From Methanosalsum sp. (lineage in GTDB: Archaea > Halobacteriota > Methanosarcinia > Methanosarcinales > Methanosarcinaceae): a stretch of 10,909 bases of DNA. The notes below the pieces were generated by a model. That model saw only the letters and a program-made list of their open reading frames with translations, was not told the origin of the DNA and did not search any database. The stretch is from contig SKZM01000190.1 in the NCBI GenBank assembly GCA_007127385.1, positions 1 to 10,909 on the forward strand, given 5' to 3'. A program made the position numbers and the translations under genes. This document shows, piece after piece, positions 5,249 through 10,909 of this stretch; position 1 is the stretch's first letter, and every line of letters starts with the position of its first letter.

Positions 5249-7708
5249 TCAGAGGACTCCCCTTAAATAATGTCCCGTAGTATATTCTGATCCCTTCAGA
5301 ATGCAGGATACCTGGTCAGGTCCTGCAAGTGTATTGTCAATTACCTTCCTGTACAGTTTCACAGTTTTCTTCAGGTTTTCATCCAGATCCCGGGCATCAA
5401 TTATGACTCCGGATACACCGGCTTTGATAATATCCGGGATATGATCCAGCATACACAGTGTTCTGGAATTTAACAGGGAAGTTCTGCATTTACTTTTGAA
5501 CCTCAGTGGAAATGAATATCCCTTCTCATCCACGATTTCAAATTCTGCATCCCTGCATAACATCTTGCATCCATCACTCCCGAATATGTCTGATATCACA
5601 CAGCACTCTGATTCAATGAGGGTCATTTTCGAATGTACAATACATTCCACAGAACCATTCTGTGCAATGTCCTCAATCTGTTCCATTGTTAGCTCAGGAG
5701 AGAGTACCGTACTACAGGCTCCTTTCTGCAGAATAAATTTAAGGGATGGGGTGTTGAATATGTTCATTGGATAATCGGCAATTACCGGCAGATCAAATTC
5801 TTTTGCAATCCTGAATGTACCGGGATTGGATACCAGTACGCCATCTGCTTTCTGTGATGCATATGAGAATATTTTATGTAGCATCTCCATATCGTCCTCT
5901 CTGGTAATACGTGGTGTATGGAAATATATACTGCAGCCGGCACTATGTGCGTACTGTACCATATCATCAAGATTCAATGTGTTTAATGAATGTTGACTAT
6001 CAATTGCAAAGTATATCCTGTTAACTCCTGCATATATTGAGTTTTTCATATCCTGCAGGCTATTTACAAGGACACTCAGATATATATCCCTATTATCTAT
6101 CCACTTCTCAGTGTCTTTTTTATGCTTGCTTTCAATAACTGGCTGCGAATATTTTTCAGATAGCACTGAACCTCTTCTCCATTTTTTTACTCTGATATCA
6201 GTAAGATCTCTGATCGCCTGATTTCTGGTGTTCTTGAGCTGTCCAAGAGGTATGAATATATCGTCCCCTGATTTTATAATCACATTCTCTGGTTCAAATA
6301 TGGTATTTCCCAATCCTTTCATGATATCTTCTATCTGGCTTTTGTCTGTTGGTTTTGTCCTTGCCCTTTCAATAATGTACTCTGAATGGACATAAACCCG
6401 ATTCGAATCCATATCCTTTACCTGGATCTTTAGAGGCTCCCCAACAATTGCAGAAACCTCTATTGTTACAGGTACTTTTCTGCCTTTTGCAGGTGACATA
6501 TATGTTGATCTGATATCATTGATCAGAAGATTGTTCATTGTCCTGTATACAGTACCGGATTTTAATACATGATCCGACGGTATTTCTACTACAGAACCAC
6601 TTTTTGCTTTATCCACAGGTTTTCCGTTTTCATACATTTTGTAGACTATCAGTCCGACGTCATCACATCCGTATTCAATGCCGATCCCGTCTTTAAGTCT
6701 CAGGGTTTCACAGAGGCTGATACGTATACTAGAACGTTGCCTGTTGTATCCTATAACCTCTCCTGCTATCATACCTCTGTTATATGGACGCTGTATGCTC
6801 AGAAGTTTTTCACCTGGAATGAGATATCCTGTTGAAAAATCCCGGTTGAAAAGCTGAGTAAGTTCTTCCAACTCGCTGTCCTGGACAAAATAATTTTCAG
6901 GATCCTCCATATATCTATCAATTAGGCGCCTGTATATCCTGACAACTCCGGCCACGTATTCTGCCTTTTTCATCCGTCCTTCTATTTTAAAGGAATCAAT
7001 TCCTGCTTCAATAAGCTGGGGTAGTATTGTAGCAGTACAGAGATCTCCTGTACTTAACAGGTATTCCCCATCTGTTTCCACATTTTCTCCTTTGTTCCTG
7101 AGCCTGTATTTTCGTCTGCAGGGCTGGGCACAGTGACCCCGGTTTCCACTTCTACCTCCTATCATACTGCTCATCAGGCACTGACCTGAGTAGGAAAAAC
7201 AGATGGCACCGTGTACAAAAACTTCAATATCCATTCCTGTGTTTTTTTTGAGGGTGTGTATTTCATCCAGGTTCATTTCCCGTGCCAGTATCACTCTATC
7301 AACACCAGTTTCCTGGAGAAACCTGATACTTTCAGTATTGTGAATGTTCATCTGGGTGCTGGCATGAACGGGTAGATCCGGCATCTTCTCTCTTAGCAGG
7401 TAAAGCAACCCCAGGTCCTGGACAATTATGGCGTCCACACCGTGAATATAGAGTTCATGGATAAGATCAATGGCATGATCCATTTCACTGTCTTTTATGA
7501 GTGTATTTACTGTAACATATACATTTACTCCTCTTGAATGTGCCTGATCAATTGCATCCTTTATTTCTTCAGGAGAAAAGTTATCTGCATAGTGCCTTGC
7601 ACTGAGTGATTGCGCACCTATATATATGGCATCTGCTCCATTCTCAAGAGCTGCCATGAAGGATTCCCTGTTGCCGGCAGGTGCCAGGAGCTCTACTTTC
7701 CTGCTCAT
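5249..7708 (-). CDS. U32-family protein, RlhA/TrhP-like, with duplicated U32 half
   Basis: An 819-residue member of family U32, historically annotated as peptidase or collagenase. Better-studied bacterial relatives (RlhA, TrhP) hydroxylate 23S rRNA C2501 or tRNA wobble uridine, so an RNA-hydroxylation role is more likely than proteolysis (inference). The N-terminal U32 domain starts VELLAPAGNRESF and carries the cysteine set C170, C177, C193, C197 (C-x6-C-x15-C-x3-C) expected to hold an iron-sulfur cluster, then FKIEGRMKKAEYVAGV (240-255). A middle region (about 310-500) corresponds to the DUF3656/collagenase-like part. Residues about 541-775 form a second, diverged U32-like half: PMNIFNTPSLKFIL (647-660) mirrors QMNIHNTESIRFL (119-131). 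In this half C177, C193 and C197 have counterparts C703, C714 and C718, but C170 aligns with T696. The gene has its own promoter box 26 nt upstream and follows hisF by 49 nt. Confidence 0.88.
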   Translation of the reverse strand: MSRKVELLAPAGNRESFMAALENGADAIYIGAQSLSARHYADNFSPEEIKDAIDQAHSRGVNVYVTVNTLIKDSEMDHAIDLIHELYIHGVDAIIVQDLGLLYLLREKMPDLPVHASTQMNIHNTESIRFLQETGVDRVILAREMNLDEIHTLKKNTGMDIEVFVHGAICFSYSGQCLMSSMIGGRSGNRGHCAQPCRRKYRLRNKGENVETDGEYLLSTGDLCTATILPQLIEAGIDSFKIEGRMKKAEYVAGVVRIYRRLIDRYMEDPENYFVQDSELEELTQLFNRDFSTGYLIPGEKLLSIQRPYNRGMIAGEVIGYNRQRSSIRISLCETLRLKDGIGIEYGCDDVGLIVYKMYENGKPVDKAKSGSVVEIPSDHVLKSGTVYRTMNNLLINDIRSTYMSPAKGRKVPVTIEVSAIVGEPLKIQVKDMDSNRVYVHSEYIIERARTKPTDKSQIEDIMKGLGNTIFEPENVIIKSGDDIFIPLGQLKNTRNQAIRDLTDIRVKKWRRGSVLSEKYSQPVIESKHKKDTEKWIDNRDIYLSVLVNSLQDMKNSIYAGVNRIYFAIDSQHSLNTLNLDDMVQYAHSAGCSIYFHTPRITREDDMEMLHKIFSYASQKADGVLVSNPGTFRIAKEFDLPVIADYPMNIFNTPSLKFILQKGACSTVLSPELTMEQIEDIAQNGSVECIVHSKMTLIESECCVISDIFGSDGCKMLCRDAEFEIVDEKGYSFPLRFKSKCRTSLLNSRTLCMLDHIPDIIKAGVSGVIIDARDLDENLKKTVKLYRKVIDNTLAGPDQVSCILKGSEYTTGHYLRGVL

Positions 7709-7732
7709 TGCCGGCTATTCTGGATCAAAGGG

Positions 7733-7746
7733 ATAAATAATTGTTG
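7733..7746 (-). promoter_or_regulatory. Putative promoter box of the U32 gene
   Basis: On the minus strand it reads CAACAATTATTTAT. The 12-mer CAACAATTATTT (7735-7746) is identical to the one before hisF, and its near edge is 26 nt before the ATG (27 nt for hisF). It lies in the short hisF-U32 gap and suggests separate initiation with a very short leader, although read-through from hisF is possible. Confidence 0.55.
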
Positions 7747-7757
7747 CATATTATGTC

Positions 7758-8579
7758 TTATATTCTAACAGGTATTCCCTTATTTTTGAGATATTCCTTT
7801 ACCTCAAGTATGGTATATTCCCCAAAATGGAATATGCTGGCAGCAAGTGCAGCATCGGCTTTACCACTGACAAATCCATCAAAGATATGTTCCGGGTTTC
7901 CAACACCCCCGGATGCTATAATTGGTATCTCGAGTTCAAGGGATAGTTTATTTGTTATGGGAATGTCAAACCCGTCATATGTTCCATCCCTGTCCATACT
8001 TGTAAGCAGTATTTCTCCTGCACCCATGTCCTGCAGTTTCTGTGTCCATTGGACTGTATCCAGACCGGTTCTCTTGCGTCCTCCGTATATGACCACCTCA
8101 TACCAGGCAGGAGTACCGTCTTCCAGTGTAAGTATTGTTTTATCCGGATTATTTTCAACATCAGTATTTCGTTTACAGTCCACTGCTGCAACAATACATT
8201 GGGATCCAAAGATATCTGCAGCTTCCCTCACCAGTTCAGGATTCTTTACGGCAGCAGTATTTATTGCAACCTTATCCGCACCGGCCCGTAATATCTGGCG
8301 GATGTGATCTACAGAACCAACCCCGCCTCCAACGGTCAGTGGAATGAACACTTCATCTGCAGTCCTTTCAATGACATCTATCATTGTTGAACGCTTTTCA
8401 TGGGAGGCAGTGATATCCAGAAATACAAGTTCATCTGCACCCTGTTCATTATAACGTTTTGCAAGCTCTACAGGGTCTCCTGCTTTTTTCAAATTGACGA
8501 ATTCGATTCCTTTGACAACAGTTCCGCCAGCTTCGTCAAGGGTGACATCCAGACATGGTATGATTCTTTTTGTAAGCAT
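7758..8579 (-). CDS. hisF: Imidazole glycerol phosphate synthase, cyclase subunit
   Basis: A 273-residue (beta/alpha)8-barrel enzyme that, with the glutaminase HisH, converts PRFAR and ammonia to imidazole glycerol phosphate and AICAR in histidine synthesis. The start [12 protein letters not shown] places catalytic D11 exactly as in the family, and D134 in VAAVDCKR matches the second catalytic Asp (D130 in Thermotoga). Phosphate-binding loops are visible as LTVGGGVGS (81-89) and [12 protein letters not shown] (221-232). The segment 136-172 has the extended form ([18 protein letters not shown]) familiar from Methanosarcinales. No other his gene is nearby, as is common in methanogens. A promoter box is 27 nt upstream, within a wider inverted repeat. 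Confidence 0.96.
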   Translation of the reverse strand: MLTKRIIPCLDVTLDEAGGTVVKGIEFVNLKKAGDPVELAKRYNEQGADELVFLDITASHEKRSTMIDVIERTADEVFIPLTVGGGVGSVDHIRQILRAGADKVAINTAAVKNPELVREAADIFGSQCIVAAVDCKRNTDVENNPDKTILTLEDGTPAWYEVVIYGGRKRTGLDTVQWTQKLQDMGAGEILLTSMDRDGTYDGFDIPITNKLSLELEIPIIASGGVGNPEHIFDGFVSGKADAALAASIFHFGEYTILEVKEYLKNKGIPVRI

Positions 8580-8604
8580 AATATCTGTATACTTTCATTC
8601 AAGC

Positions 8605-8618
8605 TAAAATAATTGTTG
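8605..8618 (-). promoter_or_regulatory. Putative promoter box of hisF
   Basis: On the minus strand it reads CAACAATTATTTTA. It shares the exact 12-mer CAACAATTATTT (8607-8618) with the U32 gene promoter. The near edge of that 12-mer is 27 nt before the hisF ATG, and no Shine-Dalgarno lies between, consistent with a near-leaderless transcript. Confidence 0.55.
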
Positions 8619-8641
8619 ATCAATATTTTCATACAATTATT
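8608..8641. repeat. 9-bp inverted repeat overlapping the hisF promoter
   Basis: AATAATTGT (8608-8616) and ACAATTATT (8633-8641) are exact reverse complements with a 16-nt spacer that contains the palindrome TTGATCAA (8616-8623, sharing one base with the first arm). One arm is the putative hisF TATA region. It may be a dimeric regulator site or simply two AT-rich boxes in opposite orientation. The 190-nt gap 8580-8769 holds nothing else convincing. Confidence 0.45.
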
Positions 8642-8769
8642 AACGTAATTATGCCTGTGAGGAACACTTTGTCAAATGTACCGGCAATCATCAGATTCGT
8701 TTACAGAGCAGTTCTGGTTAAAGGACAACCCTATTCAGCAAAATATATGTTATATTGAATATTGGATTT

Positions 8770-9426
8770 TCAATAACCGTCGTCTTTCCTGAACCCATAT
8801 TTACCTACAAGGGGAACGAACATTACTCCTCCCTTTGGCTCTTTATGTATGTTGCCATCTAAATCCTTTCGAACAAGATACAATTCCTGATATGGAATGC
8901 CCACCGGAATCAGGAGTATACCTCTTGGTTTTAATTGTTCCAGGAAAGTCTCTGGTATGTCTGGTGCTGCGGAAGTAACAGTTACACGGTCATATGGAGC
9001 TGCAGAGGAATATCCTTCAGATCCGTCACCATGAATCACCGTAACATTTGAATAGCCCGCTTTTTCCAGGTTATTCTTTGCAAAATCTACAAGGGGTTTG
9101 ATCCGCTCAATGGTATATATATGGCCATTCGTTCCAATCAGTTCTGCCATCACTGCGGCATTATATCCTGATCCCGCACCGATTTCAAGTACTCTATGTC
9201 CCTTCTCAAGATCGAGTATTTCACACATCATAGCCACCATATGTGGGGCGGAAATTGTCTGATTGTGCCCTATCGGAAGGGGTGTATCATAATATGCATC
9301 ACCTTCCAGCTGCTCTGGAACAAACCGATGCCTGTCTACTTTTGCGATTGCATCAAGTACCTTTTGACTTATTCCCTGTCCTTTAAGGCCATTGATCATT
9401 CTTTTCTTCTTTTCTTCAAACTCCAT
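8770..9426 (-). CDS. pcm: Protein-L-isoaspartate O-methyltransferase
   Basis: A 218-residue repair enzyme that uses SAM to methylate isoaspartyl residues in damaged proteins, allowing return to normal aspartate. PIMT hallmarks are [14 protein letters not shown] (56-69) with the conserved active-site Ser S59, motif [13 protein letters not shown] (79-90), GDGSEGY (133-139), TSAAPDIPE (151-159), and RGILLIPVG (168-176); the end [12 protein letters not shown] is also typical. The ATG at 9426 overlaps the upstream gene by 31 nt; an alternative ATG (M10, 9397-9399) would make a tighter ATGA overlap. I keep the longer start because family members usually have a charged helix before that Met, but the choice is not certain. 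It is co-transcribed with the zinc-ribbon gene. Confidence 0.94.
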   Translation of the reverse strand: MEFEEKKKRMINGLKGQGISQKVLDAIAKVDRHRFVPEQLEGDAYYDTPLPIGHNQTISAPHMVAMMCEILDLEKGHRVLEIGAGSGYNAAVMAELIGTNGHIYTIERIKPLVDFAKNNLEKAGYSNVTVIHGDGSEGYSSAAPYDRVTVTSAAPDIPETFLEQLKPRGILLIPVGIPYQELYLVRKDLDGNIHKEPKGGVMFVPLVGKYGFRKDDGY

Positions 9427-10052
9427 GCAGTCCTACCCTCTCCCCAGTTTCGACTCTTTTTCCTGCCAAAAACTCTCTTTATGTGCTTGGCCTTGACAGT
9501 ATTACCTGACCTTGATACAAATTTTCCATCCCGTACTTTTATCTGTGTGATGACAAAGAACTTTCCTCCAACCTGCTCTTCTTCACCAACAATAAACTCC
9601 CTGTCTCCCGGAACAGTTGTGGTAACAGGAATTGTTTCAGTACCTGAATGAATTGAGATTTTGACATTAACCTCGCCGGTAGCTCTTGTCCATAGTGCAT
9701 CGATCTTCTCTGCTATAGCACTTTGAACTCTCCTGTCCCCTGATTCGATTGATGTGATTATCACAGGATATGCTTCACCTGATGTTTCATCGTCCACAAT
9801 CAATTCTTCGCCGACATGTACCACATCTTCAGGATCCATTGGCATGATCAGGTCAAATGACCTGTCCCCTTCACTTACAATTATCCTGATATCAACTGGT
9901 GATTTCTTTTCTATTGTCACAGGATGGACATGCTCGCAGTCCATGCATCTTACCACCGGATTCTGACCGCTTTTTAGAATCTCGTGTAGAACCGGTGTCT
10001 TTGGTGAACATACCGAACATTCAGTCTCTATTTCGTCATTATCATCTATCAT
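9396..10052 (-). CDS. HVO_0476-family zinc-ribbon protein
   Basis: A 218-residue archaeal protein of the HVO_0476 family; function unknown. An N-terminal zinc ribbon is seen as C12-x2-C15 (ECSVCSP) and C36-x2-C39 (VRCMDCEH). The middle (about 52-175) is acidic and beta-rich, including [14 protein letters not shown] and [18 protein letters not shown] repeated patterns ([16 protein letters not shown] at 73-88, [13 protein letters not shown] at 148-160). The C-terminus (about 182-218) is strongly basic ([18 protein letters not shown] and a final KKRRKE), as in nucleic-acid-binding proteins. It begins with a promoter box 28-29 nt upstream that overlaps the end of speB, and it overlaps pcm by 31 nt. 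A role in RNA binding or transcription/translation is plausible but unproven. Confidence 0.8.
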   Translation of the reverse strand: MIDDNDEIETECSVCSPKTPVLHEILKSGQNPVVRCMDCEHVHPVTIEKKSPVDIRIIVSEGDRSFDLIMPMDPEDVVHVGEELIVDDETSGEAYPVIITSIESGDRRVQSAIAEKIDALWTRATGEVNVKISIHSGTETIPVTTTVPGDREFIVGEEEQVGGKFFVITQIKVRDGKFVSRSGNTVKAKHIKRVFGRKKSRNWGEGRTAWSLKKRRKE

Positions 10053-10079
10053 TGTTATTATCCAGATATTGAGGTAAAA

Positions 10080-10091
10080 CCATATATTTAA
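10080..10091 (-). promoter_or_regulatory. Putative TATA box of the zinc-ribbon/pcm operon
   Basis: On the minus strand it reads TTAAATATATGG, the best TATA match in the window. The core ends 29 nt before the ATG at 10052 and overlaps the speB stop codon (10088-10090), so this operon can start independently of speB with a short leader. Confidence 0.6.
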
Positions 10092-10909
10092 CTATTCATT
10101 GGATTTTTTGTACTTTTGGACGCAGACGCTGCAATGAACTCTCGCATTATCTTGGTACCAAGAATGGCAGCCTGGCCACTGTCATAATCAGGTGCTATTT
10201 CAACTATATCAAAACCTATTGACATCGGTGCAAACCTGTGTATCAATTTTCGGACATCCCACGGATTCATACCAAAAGGCTCAGGTGTACCCAGTCCCGG
10301 GGCATACGCCGGGTCAAATACGTCCATATCAAGAGAAATATATATGCTGCTGCAGTCCAGATAGTCCCTAATCTCATCTGCCACCTTCTCAATACCTTTC
10401 ATTGCTATATCTTCGGGAGTGTAATAGCATATGTTCCTATCCTGTGCCAGATCCCATTCATCCCCGGCACCGCTCCTGACACCTACAGTTACGTAATTTT
10501 CAGTAACTTCTTCCAGTATGTGCCTTGATACGCATGCATGATTGTATTTAACTCCTGCATACTCATCTCTTAGATCCAGATGTGCGTCCAGTACAAGTAC
10601 TCCAAAATCATTTCCTGCATTTTCTGCACAGGCTTTGATGCACGGCAGGCTCATTGAATGCTCTCCTCCAAGCATGATAGGTATTTTATTATCTGATACT
10701 ATGGACCTGACCGTGACCAGTAGATCATGAAGTGTTTCATCAATTGACGCTGATATTTCAAAATTACCTGCATCATGGATGGCCAGATCCTGCAGATCAA
10801 TTTCGTAGAAATGGTTATAACTTTCAAAGTTAAGAGATGCTTTTCTCATGGCATCGGGGGCCCAGCGGCTTCCACTTCTATATGATGAGGTTGCGTCAAA
10901 GGGAACTCC
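10088..10909 (-). CDS. speB: Agmatinase (5' end outside the window)
   Basis: Ureohydrolase of the arginase/agmatinase family, hydrolysing agmatine to putrescine and urea. The frame stays open to the right edge: 20 codons before the first in-window Met (10849) read GVPFDATSSYRSGSRWAPDA, a typical agmatinase block, so the true start lies beyond base 10909. Numbering from the visible edge, the di-manganese ligands are H84 (GGEHS), D108/H110/D112 (LDAHLDLRDEY) and D194/D196 (SLDMDVFDPAYAPGLGTPEP). A total of 273 codons is visible, so only a short N-terminal piece is missing. Together with PdaD it completes arginine to putrescine. The end SKSTKNPMNS is immediately followed by the promoter of the next gene. 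Confidence 0.95.
   Translation of the reverse strand, partial: GVPFDATSSYRSGSRWAPDAMRKASLNFESYNHFYEIDLQDLAIHDAGNFEISASIDETLHDLLVTVRSIVSDNKIPIMLGGEHSMSLPCIKACAENAGNDFGVLVLDAHLDLRDEYAGVKYNHACVSRHILEEVTENYVTVGVRSGAGDEWDLAQDRNICYYTPEDIAMKGIEKVADEIRDYLDCSSIYISLDMDVFDPAYAPGLGTPEPFGMNPWDVRKLIHRFAPMSIGFDIVEIAPDYDSGQAAILGTKIMREFIAASASKSTKNPMNS

Noticed and set aside
7741..8307. Plus-strand ORF of 188 codons
   Set aside because: It lies antisense to hisF, a complete and well-conserved gene; its serine-rich composition is typical of an antisense shadow.
8651..8758. 35-codon plus-strand ORF (MPVRNTLSNVP...) between hisF and pcm
   Set aside because: No Shine-Dalgarno, no recognisable motif, and too short to separate from chance.
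9196..9651. Plus-strand ORF of 151 codons
   Set aside because: It is antisense to pcm and the zinc-ribbon gene and has no recognisable domain.
10847..10849. In-window ATG as the start of agmatinase
   Set aside because: The frame continues upstream to the edge with the conserved block GVPFDATSSYRSGSRWAPDA, so the gene is cut by the window boundary and does not start here.
1..10909. CRISPR array, tRNA/rRNA genes, insertion sequences, prophage
   Set aside because: No regularly spaced direct repeats, no tRNA-like T-arm/anticodon-arm pattern, no transposase or integrase motifs, and no long terminal inverted repeats were seen on either strand.

Overview
The window looks like a piece of a methanogenic archaeal chromosome, most likely Methanosarcinaceae (Methanolobus/Methanococcoides/Methanohalophilus type; the genus cannot be fixed by eye). 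The grounds are a pyruvoyl-dependent arginine decarboxylase, a class I lysyl-tRNA synthetase, an HVO_0476-type zinc-ribbon protein, an archaeal BofA-like membrane protein, AT-rich TATA-type promoter boxes with very short leaders, and frequent ATA/AGA codons. It reads as an ordinary chromosomal region: I see no transposase, integrase, CRISPR array, tRNA or rRNA.

Layout. Bases 32-1445 (+): a DNA-repair pair, an endonuclease III/MagIII-like glycosylase overlapping a TPD-domain (CDIN1/C15orf41-like) putative nuclease; a few codons of an upstream gene may end at base 35. Bases 1446-1822: a gap with no confident gene, holding a terminator-like element for the repair pair, one doubtful 73-codon ORF on the minus strand, and a perfect 13-bp hairpin just past the end of pdaD. 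Bases 1823-2365 (-): pdaD. Bases 2366-2573: divergent intergenic region with nested inverted repeats before lysS. Bases 2574-4806 (+): class I lysyl-tRNA synthetase overlapping a SAM methyltransferase. From 4862 to the right edge everything is on the minus strand: a BofA-like membrane protein, a large U32 protein with two U32-like halves, hisF, pcm overlapping an HVO_0476-family zinc-ribbon gene, and agmatinase (speB), which runs off the right edge.

How the genes fit together. PdaD (arginine to agmatine) and agmatinase (agmatine to putrescine) are the two steps of archaeal putrescine synthesis, at opposite ends of the window. LysRS, the coupled methyltransferase and the U32 protein probably all act on RNA or translation. 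Pcm repairs isoaspartyl damage and is translationally linked to a putative nucleic-acid-binding zinc-ribbon protein. HisF stands alone, apart from other his genes.

Points most worth a second look: the coupled glycosylase/CDIN1-like nuclease pair; the degenerate second U32 half; the inverted repeats before lysS and hisF; the perfect hairpin after pdaD; and the near-constant 26-29 nt spacing of an AT box ahead of five minus-strand start codons. No clearly new multi-gene system is evident.
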